Of a stretch of DNA of 56,706 bases, positions 17,025 to 24,436 are shown one piece after another. The translations under genes and the position numbers were made by a program. Under the pieces are notes generated by a model, which saw nothing but the letters and a program-made list of their open reading frames with translations, did not search any database and was not told where the DNA came from. Each line of letters starts with the position of its first letter. The first letter of the stretch is position 1. Origin of the DNA: Bacteroidales bacterium (lineage in GTDB: Bacteria; Bacteroidota; Bacteroidia; Bacteroidales; VadinHA17); NCBI GenBank assembly GCA_025454815.1, contig JALONR010000021.1:1-56706 (forward strand), written 5' to 3'.

Positions 17025-18791
17025 ATGAAAACTATTTTTATCATATCTGCCGCTATTTTTATTACCGCCTGCGCCGGCACGGGCAAGAAGGGAACCATCA
17101 CGTCTGAAGAGCTGACACAGATAACGGGAGAACTTGCATCTGACAGGTTTTCGGGGAGAGGTACCGGTACCGGTGGTGATTCGCTTGCAGCCCTCTATAT
17201 AAAAAAGGAGTTCCTGAAAGCCGGCGTTGAACCATTCAGCGGATCAGGGCTTCAGACCTTTGCCGTGAACGTGGCGGCTGAGGCCGGTGCAAGCAACAGG
17301 TTGTCGGTTGATGGAAACGAATATGCCACGGGGATTGATTTCATGCCCCTTGCGCTTACATCCAACTCCGCTCTTGAGGCTCCTGTAGTATTCTGCGGCT
17401 ACGGGCTGCTCCCTTCAGGTGATACTCTTCACCGCGATGACTTCGCCGGTGTGGACGTTTCCGGCAAATGGGCGCTTGTACTCCGAGGTTACCCTGAGTC
17501 TGATCCGGAATCAAAAGGTTATGCATCGCTAAGCACAGACAGACTGAAGGTTCTGAATGCCAGGGAGAAGGGTGCTGCTGGAGTTTTGCTGGTATCAGGT
17601 GAAAAATGGGATATGGCTGACAACCTTGATAAACCCTCCCGCAGTGAATCAGGCGCCGGTATTCCTGTCCTCCAGGTTAATAGAAGCGTGGCTGATGCAA
17701 TCCTGAAAGGCTCATCGGGAACACTGGCTGAGCTGGAGGAGAAGGCCTCGCAGGCAAAAACGCATACGGCATTAACCGCAGTTGCAGCGGTATCTGCTGA
17801 AGCGGAGGTGGTGAAAAAAGAAGCTCTTACCTCGAATGTTGTTATGACGATCAGGGGTGAATCGATACCTGATGAGTATTTGGTTATAGGGGCACATTAT
17901 GATCACCTGGGTATGGGCGGGCCGGGCTCTTCAAGCCGTACCCCCGACACCGTGGCTGTTCATTACGGGGCTGACGACAATGCCTCGGGCGTGGCGCTTA
18001 TGATTGAACTTGCGGAAAGGCTGGCAGCTTCAGGTGATAACCCTGCCCGCAGTATCATATTTGTGGCCTTCTCCGGTGAGGAAATGGGGCTCCTGGGATC
18101 AAAACACTTCGTTGAAAACACCGGCATTGATCCTTCAGCAATCAACCTGATGATCAACCTTGACATGGTGGGACGGATGAAGGAGGGCAACGGCCTCCAG
18201 GTTGCAGGTGTGGGAACGGCAGCCGGACTTCGTGACACGGTGATGGCTTATGCAGACACAACGGCAGTCAGCCTCGCTTTCACTTCGGAAGGATACGGCC
18301 CGTCAGACCACTCTTCATTCTACGGAAAAAACATTCCTGTACTCTCACTGACAACAGGTGCCCACCTCGACTATCACACACCGTTTGACACGCCTGAGAA
18401 GCTGAACTATGAAGGGATGGTAAAGATCGGTGATCTTCTTTACAATATTGTCTCATCTGCGGCAGGTCAGACTGCCAGGCTTGCCTTCACCGAGGCCGGC
18501 CCGAAGCAACCGACAGGTCCCATGAGCCGCAGGAGGGGTATCACGCTGGGAATCATGCCTGACTTTGCAGGGAATGTCCAGAACGGACTAAGGGCTGACT
18601 TTGTCACCCCGGGAAAGCCCGCGGCCCTTGGAGGAATGCTGAAGGGAGACATAATTGTGGCAATAGATGAAAAACCGGTAGGCAACATCGAAGATTACAT
18701 GTTCAGGCTCAGCCAGCTCAAACCGGGTCAGATGATCACCGTGGAGGTGTTGCGCAACGACGAAAGGGAGCTGTTGCTGATTCAATTGTAA
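17025..18791 (+). CDS. M28 zinc peptidase with PA and PDZ domains, lipoprotein
   Basis: A 588-residue exported metallo-aminopeptidase. The lipobox ITAC puts lipid on Cys16. A PA (protease-associated) insert spans about 105-235. The M28 core has the two-zinc ligands His291 (GAHYDHLG), Asp317 (ADDNASG), the catalytic Glu pair 352/353 (SGEEMGLLGS), Asp380 (NLDMVGRM) and His451 (LDYHTPFD). A C-terminal PDZ domain (about 505-588) contains GLRADFVTPGKPAALGGMLKGD. It likely trims peptides in the periplasm or at the surface. Its own promoter-like element lies just upstream. The next gene starts 21 bases later and is probably co-transcribed. Confidence 0.94.
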   Translation: MKTIFIISAAIFITACAGTGKKGTITSEELTQITGELASDRFSGRGTGTGGDSLAALYIKKEFLKAGVEPFSGSGLQTFAVNVAAEAGASNRLSVDGNEYATGIDFMPLALTSNSALEAPVVFCGYGLLPSGDTLHRDDFAGVDVSGKWALVLRGYPESDPESKGYASLSTDRLKVLNAREKGAAGVLLVSGEKWDMADNLDKPSRSESGAGIPVLQVNRSVADAILKGSSGTLAELEEKASQAKTHTALTAVAAVSAEAEVVKKEALTSNVVMTIRGESIPDEYLVIGAHYDHLGMGGPGSSSRTPDTVAVHYGADDNASGVALMIELAERLAASGDNPARSIIFVAFSGEEMGLLGSKHFVENTGIDPSAINLMINLDMVGRMKEGNGLQVAGVGTAAGLRDTVMAYADTTAVSLAFTSEGYGPSDHSSFYGKNIPVLSLTTGAHLDYHTPFDTPEKLNYEGMVKIGDLLYNIVSSAAGQTARLAFTEAGPKQPTGPMSRRRGITLGIMPDFAGNVQNGLRADFVTPGKPAALGGMLKGDIIVAIDEKPVGNIEDYMFRLSQLKPGQMITVEVLRNDERELLLIQL

Positions 18792-18812
18792 GGACATATC
18801 AACAATTAAACC

Positions 18813-19619
18813 ATGAAGAATTTTCTGTTCTGGACTATAGCAGTCATAATTACCATCGCAGCCGCGATGTACCAGAGGACAACCGGTCCGACCTATCCAT
18901 TGAGGACAAAGGCAATTGTGGATGCCACGGAATACTCCTTCGCGCTTAAGCGCAGCCAGACCAATACACATCCTTGCATGATAAAGCTTGAGGTACCTGA
19001 AGAGGTCTCCGGGACACTCCACTTCCGCCGTTTCAGAACTGATGACCACTGGGTCTCCGTGGAGATGAAGCATGACGGTGAGCACCTTGCAGGTGAGCTC
19101 CCCTCCCAGCCTGCGGCAGGCAAGCTTGAATACTACCTCGTCCTCAGGGGTGCTACAGGTGCGGAGACTGCGGTAATGAAGGAGAAGCCCGTGGTTATCA
19201 GGTTCAAGGGCAATGTTCCGGCAATAATAATGATCCCACATATCCTGATCATGTTCTTCGCCATGCTTTTATCCAACCTTGCTGGAATAACCGCAGTTGC
19301 GGGAATGCAATCACAGAGGAAGTATGGCCGTCTGGCTCTGTGGCTGCTGCTTGCCGGAGGGATGATACTTGGTCCCCTGGTTCAGAAATTTGCCTTTGGT
19401 GAACTTTGGACAGGCATCCCATTTGGCTGGGATCTCACTGACAATAAGACACTTATTGCTGTCATTGTATGGGTTGTGGCCGTCATCATGAACCGCAAGC
19501 AGCAAAAGCCGGCATATACCATTGCCGCAGCAATAATACTATTGCTGGTTTACTCAATCCCACACAGTCTTTTCGGCTCTGAACTTGACTATGCAACCGG
19601 TGCGGTAACACAGGGGTAA
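18813..19619 (+). CDS. Conserved membrane protein with an exported beta-domain, unknown function
   Basis: A 268-residue protein. One helix lies at the N-terminus (about 4-20). A periplasmic domain of about 110 residues follows, with alternating strands such as MIKLEVPEEVSGTLHFRRF and GKLEYYLVLRG, that looks like an immunoglobulin or fibronectin-type fold. Then come about four helices: 138-158, 171-190, 213-230 and 236-255. I do not recognise a named family, although similar proteins occur in other Bacteroidota by recall. The gene is 21 bases downstream of the M28 peptidase. The long antisense ORF on the other strand is a shadow. The function is not claimed. Confidence 0.8.
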   Translation: MKNFLFWTIAVIITIAAAMYQRTTGPTYPLRTKAIVDATEYSFALKRSQTNTHPCMIKLEVPEEVSGTLHFRRFRTDDHWVSVEMKHDGEHLAGELPSQPAAGKLEYYLVLRGATGAETAVMKEKPVVIRFKGNVPAIIMIPHILIMFFAMLLSNLAGITAVAGMQSQRKYGRLALWLLLAGGMILGPLVQKFAFGELWTGIPFGWDLTDNKTLIAVIVWVVAVIMNRKQQKPAYTIAAAIILLLVYSIPHSLFGSELDYATGAVTQG

Positions 19620-19752
19620 AAAAATTTTCATCCTCTTATTGGTTTTTTCTACCTTGGATGCAGCATTCGCGGATCTGTCTCGTCATTGAAGTGAAGAGTT
19701 CAAATACGTGGGTGCAGCGTCAAACATACTTAAACCGGATCTTTGTTTAAAG

Positions 19753-20325
19753 ATGGAAAATGTTGAAGCAGCATTCAGGAACATACACCAGGACCTGATA
19801 GACGGGTGCCGGGAGGGTGACCAAAAAGCTCAGTTCCAGGTTTACAAGCTTTACTACAAAGCGATGTACAACACGAGCCTGCGTATTGTGAGCGATGAGA
19901 TGGAAGCTGAGGATGTGATGCAGGAAGCGTTCCTCTCGGCTTTCGAGAAGATAAACACCTATTCAGGTAGCGTCAGCTTCGGAGCATGGCTGAAGCGGAT
20001 AGTGGTCAACAGATCACTTGACGTCCTGGGTAAAAGGAAAGCGATCTTTGAAGATATTGAACATCACGCAGGAATCCGCGACGACAGCAGCGATGACGCA
20101 GCATACCGCGAGGACCTGGAACTGAAGGTGGAAGAGGTAAAGGCCGCCATCGAACGGCTGCCGGAAGGATACCGCGTGATACTCTCCCTGTACCTCATCG
20201 AAGGTTATGACCATGATGAGATCGCGGAGATGCTCAACATATCAAGCAGCACCTCGAGATCACAACTCTCAAGGGCAAAGCAGAAGCTGGTGAGTGAACT
20301 TAAAAACAGAAAAATTTACGAATGA
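19753..20325 (+). CDS. ECF-type RNA polymerase sigma factor
   Basis: A 190-residue group 4 sigma factor, from the ATG at 19753. The GTG at 19708 adds an unconserved tail. Region 2 spans about 25-95, with DQKAQFQVYKLYYKAMYN and the core-binding helix EDVMQEAFLSAFEKINTY. Region 4 spans about 130-185, with the helix-turn-helix IERLPEGYRVILSLYLIEGYDHDEIAEMLNISSSTSRSQLSRAKQKL. There is no region 3. The stop overlaps the next gene by four bases (ATGA at 20322), which strongly suggests that the following single-helix protein is its partner. Probably controls an envelope-stress or surface regulon; the target is not known. Confidence 0.93.
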   Translation: MENVEAAFRNIHQDLIDGCREGDQKAQFQVYKLYYKAMYNTSLRIVSDEMEAEDVMQEAFLSAFEKINTYSGSVSFGAWLKRIVVNRSLDVLGKRKAIFEDIEHHAGIRDDSSDDAAYREDLELKVEEVKAAIERLPEGYRVILSLYLIEGYDHDEIAEMLNISSSTSRSQLSRAKQKLVSELKNRKIYE

Positions 20326-20888
20326 TGAACACTATAGAGGAAATAATCAAAAAAGGTAGAAGCGGGTTCGACGACAGGGAACCGTCTGACGGACACTTCG
20401 AGAGGTTCAGCTTCAAGCTGGCCACCAGACTTCATGCCGTAAAGGCCAAGAGAAGCATCGTGCCCTACCTGCTCAAGGCAGCTGTGGTAACCCTCCTTGT
20501 TACCCTCTCTTCACTCTGGACCTTTGATCACTTCGTCAGGCCCAACCTGAAGACCAGGATGACCCTGAGCGAAGTTTCTCCCGAATACCGCGAGGTGGAA
20601 AAATACTATGTGCAGCAGGTTAACCTCATGGAAAATGAGTTCACCTCACTTGACCTTTCCAATCCTGAGCAGAAGGATGCACTGATGAAGGAGATGGCTT
20701 CAATGGATTCCGTCTACGTTGAACTGCAGAAGGAACTCAGGACCAACCCCAGTGACCAGCGCATCATTGATGCCATGATCACCCATTACCAGACCAAAAT
20801 TGAAGTGATGAGCTACATTCTAACCCAGCTCAAAGAGATAAAAGCAGAAACCGTTAATCCAGTCAGCCATGAAAAAGTTATTTACTAA
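20322..20888 (+). CDS. Single-pass membrane protein, probable anti-sigma factor
   Basis: A 188-residue protein. An N-terminal cytoplasmic part of about 45 residues holds basic and acidic patches. One membrane helix follows (about 46-66, PYLLKAAVVTLLVTLSSLW), then a mostly helical periplasmic part rich in charged residues (about 75-188). It is coupled to the sigma factor by an ATGA overlap and overlaps the next gene by 20 bases. This shape and linkage are typical of anti-sigma factors. No zinc-binding ZAS motif (HxxxCxxC) is visible, so it would be a non-ZAS type. The anti-sigma role is inferred from context. Confidence 0.8.
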   Translation: MMNTIEEIIKKGRSGFDDREPSDGHFERFSFKLATRLHAVKAKRSIVPYLLKAAVVTLLVTLSSLWTFDHFVRPNLKTRMTLSEVSPEYREVEKYYVQQVNLMENEFTSLDLSNPEQKDALMKEMASMDSVYVELQKELRTNPSDQRIIDAMITHYQTKIEVMSYILTQLKEIKAETVNPVSHEKVIY

Positions 20889-21951
20889 CAGGCGGGTAAT
20901 CCTCTTCGCAGCGTTACTCTGCACAGTCGCACTCTCTGCCTCGGCAGAAGAGGTCAAAAAGGAGTTCCACAGGGAAATGGTTCCCGGAGACAACTCCACA
21001 CTGACAATCATCAATAAATTCGGCGCCGTGGTCACCGAGACCTGGGAGCAGAACAATATTGTTATCGACGTGACAGTGAAGGTCGAACATTCTTCTCCCG
21101 AACGCGCAAGGAAACTCCTTGACATGATCAGGGTTGAATTCACCGAAGAAGGGGGCAACCTGAAGGCCGAGACCATCTTCGATGATGACTTTTCCTCCAT
21201 CAGCTGGAAGGGGTCAAACAATAACTTCAGCATCAACTACAACATAAAGATGCCTGCCAGGGTTAACCTCGATGTAAGCAACAAGTACGGAAACACCGTG
21301 CTGGATGAGCACTCAGGACAGACCATGGTCAATGTGAAATATGGCGACCTGACTATTGACAAGCTCACCAGGGGTAATGTAAAACCGCTGAACACGATTA
21401 TCATAGCCTATGGCAAGGCTACGGTCTACGAGCTCGGCTGGGCTGAGATCAACGCACGCTATGTGGGGATGTTCAGCGTCGAGAAAGCCACAGCGTTGCT
21501 GGTTGACAGCAAGTACTGTAAGGTGTCGGTCAATGAGGTCAGCTCACTGGTTGCCGACAGCAAATACGACGGCTATATTGTTGGTGCTGCCAACAACATA
21601 GTGGTCATGGGAGGCTATACTGACCTTAAGTTCAAAAAAGTCACCAAAAAGCTTGACGTTGAGACCAAGTACGGAAACCTCTCCGTGGACTATGTACCTG
21701 CAGGCTTTGAGAAGCTGTCGGTCAAGGCAGGCTATTGTGCCGTCAGGTTGGGCATTGATCCTTCAGCATGCTACAGGCTCAATGCAAAAAGCTCCTACGG
21801 AAGCATCAAGCTTGACGACAGTCTCTTCTCAGCCGAAAGGCGAATTGTGGGGAACACCTCCACGGAAATGGCCGGCAAGGTTGGCAAATGCAGCAATCCA
21901 ACAGCTGAAGTAACCGTTGAATCATCATACGGGGCAGTAAGGCTGAACTAA
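20869..21951 (+). CDS. Secreted beta-solenoid protein (DUF4097/head-GIN-like)
   Basis: A 360-residue exported protein. The signal peptide covers about 1-26 (ILFAALLCTVALSASA). The rest has repeated short strands with the pattern VxxKYGxLxV and SxYGxIxL (residues about 140-355). An example is NKYGNTVLDE, followed by VNVKYGDLTIDK and DSKYCKVSV. This is typical of DUF4097-type right-handed beta-solenoids. No catalytic residues are apparent. The start lies within the end of the anti-sigma-like gene, so the three genes form a coupled operon. It may be the envelope sensor or an effector of the sigma system. A strong terminator follows. Confidence 0.85.
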   Translation: MKKLFTNRRVILFAALLCTVALSASAEEVKKEFHREMVPGDNSTLTIINKFGAVVTETWEQNNIVIDVTVKVEHSSPERARKLLDMIRVEFTEEGGNLKAETIFDDDFSSISWKGSNNNFSINYNIKMPARVNLDVSNKYGNTVLDEHSGQTMVNVKYGDLTIDKLTRGNVKPLNTIIIAYGKATVYELGWAEINARYVGMFSVEKATALLVDSKYCKVSVNEVSSLVADSKYDGYIVGAANNIVVMGGYTDLKFKKVTKKLDVETKYGNLSVDYVPAGFEKLSVKAGYCAVRLGIDPSACYRLNAKSSYGSIKLDDSLFSAERRIVGNTSTEMAGKVGKCSNPTAEVTVESSYGAVRLN

Positions 21952-22025
21952 ATACAGTAAGGAATACCCGGGCCGGCAGGGGGAGAGCCGCCGGCAGTGA
22001 GTCAGAAAGAGGAAACGGGAAACAG

Positions 22026-22063
22026 AACCGCGGCGCCAGAGACAGGGCGCCGCGGTTATTTTA
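22026..22063. terminator. Terminator between the convergent DUF4097-like and peptidase genes
   Basis: AACCGCGGCGCC (22026-22037) pairs with GGCGCCGCGGTT (22046-22057) in a perfect 12-bp GC-rich stem with an 8-base loop. ATTTTATT follows. It ends the plus-strand sigma operon. The minus-strand peptidase gene stops at 22064, so it may serve both. Confidence 0.85.
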
Positions 22064-23992
22064 TTACAGTTTATCCGGTTCGTCAGAGAATATGAATACT
22101 CCCTTTTCCCCTGCCGAGGTTTTGTAGCCGCGGTACATCCCGCCTGTATTGAACGGCATGCTGATATTTCCCTGCCTGTCGACACAGACTACTCCTCCTG
22201 TTCCGCCGGCCTTCACCAGCTTATCCTTTATCACCTCACGGGCTGCCTCATCGAGGGTCAGTCCCCTGTACTGCATCAGTGCCGAGATGTCATGTGCAAC
22301 GGTATACCTTATAAAGAACTCTCCGTGGCCGGTGGCCGAGACTGCGCATGTGGCATTGCTGGCATAGGTGCCTGCCCCTATCACGGGGGCATCACCGATA
22401 CGGTTGTATCTCTTGTTGGTCATTCCGCCTGTGGAGGTACCTGCGGCGAGGTCGCCATTCATGTCGAGGGCCACGCAACCCACTGTCCCATGTTTTTCTC
22501 TCTCGAGGGCGCGCTGCAGCTCACGGTAGCGTGATTCCTCACGGAAGTATGAGGGGTCAACTATTTCGAGGCCCTGTTCAGCCGCGAACTCGGAGGCACC
22601 CCTGCCTGTAAGCATGACGTGGGGTGATTTCTCCATGACAGCGCGCGCGGCGGTGATCGGGTTGCGTATGTCTGTCACTCCGGCGATGGCGCCGGCGGCG
22701 AGATTGCTGCCGTCCATTACCGAGGCGTCGAGCTCATTGCGTCCTTCATGTGTGAATACGGCGCCCTTGCCGGCGTTGAACAGCGGTGAGTCTTCCATGA
22801 GCCTGATGGTACGTTCAACGGCGTCAAGGGCCGAGCCGCCGGCGCTCAGCACGGCGGCGCCGCTGTCAATGACTGCCTGCAACACCCTGCGGTACTCGGC
22901 TTCTGCCTCGGTGTTCATACGGTCACGCGTAATGGTGCCGGCGCCGCCATGCACCACAATGGCCCACGGAGACCCTGCAACCGGCAGCAGGAGATCAATC
23001 TCCATCACTGCCTTGATGGCGCGGTCAGAGAAGAAATCGCACGCGGGGAATATTGAAAAGCGGCCCGCACCCTCGTAGTTGTCACGGTCAATGACAAGGA
23101 TCTCCTGCTGGTCATTGCGGTTCACAATCTCACTGAGGGTGAATGCAGCACGGTATCCGTCAAGGCCGGCTATCACAACCATCCCCTTCTGCAGGGAGGC
23201 GGGATTCATCCTGTAATAATCGTTCAGCAATTCATGTAGCATGCTTCCCGTGAAGGGTGTGGTACCGTGGATACCCATGCCGCGACCGTAAAACACTGTG
23301 TGGTAGGTCTCACTGTCCATCCCTTCAGGCAGTTCTGACAGGATGGCGCGCTGTTTACCGTTGACACAAAGCCTCATCGTCTCTGAAAACATGGGGCTCA
23401 TCCCCTTGTTGATCGGATATTTGCTGTCAAGTGACCTGACCGTGATTTTTACCGGGTTGCTGATATTGCGTGACGTTACAAGATCATTGCCTGCAATGAT
23501 TTTCGTTTCCGTGGGCAGGGGCCAGAGGTCCTTTGCCTTTGAGGGGACAATCCGTGCCACCGAGGTGGCTATCAGCAGACGGTGGCGGTTGACCGGGTAG
23601 TAGATCTCTCCCCATGAGAACACGGCAGTCTCTCCCCTGTCATTGGTGATCTCAACGTAGAGATCAATTATCGGCGGGAATTCAGCTTCATTTTTCTTTT
23701 TCAGGACAACCCTGTCAAGGATTTCATATACCGAATAGCCGTCATAGCGGTAAGCGCCTGTGAATCCCACCTGGCCTTCGTTAAGCGTCGTCTCCTTGAC
23801 TGTGATGCTGTGTTTTGGCAGCCGTGACAGGTCAACGGTCACATCCTTTGCTATCTCACCCGTGACCAGTATTTTATTACTGCCTTTTAGCTGCATGGTT
23901 GGAGCATCATCGTAAAAATCATTGGTTTGCCCTGTGGCAGGGATGGTCATCAGCATCACCAGGGCGGAAACAATCATTGTCAGTTTCTTCAT
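22064..23992 (-). CDS. SUOX-like domain fused to isoaspartyl peptidase/L-asparaginase
   Basis: A 642-residue exported protein with a signal peptide (1-21). Residues about 35-330 hold two units resembling the sulfite-oxidase-type molybdopterin fold: strands such as NKILVTGEIAKDVTVDLS, then YDGYSVYEILDRV, repeated later in weaker form. I see no clear cofactor cysteine. From residue 343 (WAIVVHGGAGTI) the protein is a complete Ntn-hydrolase of the plant-type asparaginase family. The nucleophile Thr503 lies in HGTVGCVALD, and GTSTGGMTNKRYNRIGDAPV lines the site. Precursors of this family split themselves before that threonine. The join is at about 22960-23010. The asparaginase part begins as mature exported relatives do, so the fusion may be a deletion product. 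A single continuous frame spans it. Confidence 0.85.
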   Translation of the reverse strand: MKKLTMIVSALVMLMTIPATGQTNDFYDDAPTMQLKGSNKILVTGEIAKDVTVDLSRLPKHSITVKETTLNEGQVGFTGAYRYDGYSVYEILDRVVLKKKNEAEFPPIIDLYVEITNDRGETAVFSWGEIYYPVNRHRLLIATSVARIVPSKAKDLWPLPTETKIIAGNDLVTSRNISNPVKITVRSLDSKYPINKGMSPMFSETMRLCVNGKQRAILSELPEGMDSETYHTVFYGRGMGIHGTTPFTGSMLHELLNDYYRMNPASLQKGMVVIAGLDGYRAAFTLSEIVNRNDQQEILVIDRDNYEGAGRFSIFPACDFFSDRAIKAVMEIDLLLPVAGSPWAIVVHGGAGTITRDRMNTEAEAEYRRVLQAVIDSGAAVLSAGGSALDAVERTIRLMEDSPLFNAGKGAVFTHEGRNELDASVMDGSNLAAGAIAGVTDIRNPITAARAVMEKSPHVMLTGRGASEFAAEQGLEIVDPSYFREESRYRELQRALEREKHGTVGCVALDMNGDLAAGTSTGGMTNKRYNRIGDAPVIGAGTYASNATCAVSATGHGEFFIRYTVAHDISALMQYRGLTLDEAAREVIKDKLVKAGGTGGVVCVDRQGNISMPFNTGGMYRGYKTSAGEKGVFIFSDEPDKL

Positions 23993-24070
23993 GATTCAGG
24001 TATTTCGTTATGCAAATCTATTCAATTCGGGATGGGGACAAAATGATATATAACAGGTTTGGGTTCCGGG

Positions 24071-24415
24071 GGGCTGGTCTGAGGCGGCAGGCCGGAGGAA
24101 GCCAGTCTGATGTGGAGCCGGGGGAGCTGAATCCGGCAGGGCGGCAGGCCGTAGGAAGCCAGTCTGATGTGGAGCCGGGGGGCTGGTCTGAGGCGGCAGG
24201 CCGGAGGAAGCCGGTCTGATGTGGAGCCGGGGGGCTGGTCTGAGGAGGCCGGGCGGCGGGCCGGCGGAAGCCGGTCTGATGCGGCGCCGGGGAGCTGAAT
24301 CCGGCAGGGCGGCAGGCCGTAGGAAGCCGGTCTGATGCGGAGCCGGGGGAGCTGAATCCGGCCGGGCGGCAGGCCGTCGGGAGCTGGTCTGATGAGGCGC
24401 CGGGGAGCCGCGGCT
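24071..24415. repeat. GC-rich minisatellite of about six 52-60 bp units
   Basis: The 427-base gap between the fused peptidase and mutS2 is filled by imperfect tandem units. The word G(C)C(A/G)GTCTGATG recurs at 24101, 24158, 24210, 24270, 24326 and 24383 (spacing 57, 52, 60, 56, 57). Two unit types alternate, one with GAGCTGAATCCGGCAGG and one with GGCTGGTCTGAGG. Both strands are open in long frames, but the frames are a by-product of the repeat. It lies close to the start of the peptidase gene and the end of mutS2. I see no gene in it. Confidence 0.85.
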
Positions 24416-24436
24416 GCCGGGCTGAGCTTCCGTGAA

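Noticed and set aside
18588-19241. 217-codon antisense ORF over the M28 peptidase end and the membrane protein
   Set aside because: It overlaps two supported genes and shows no domain.
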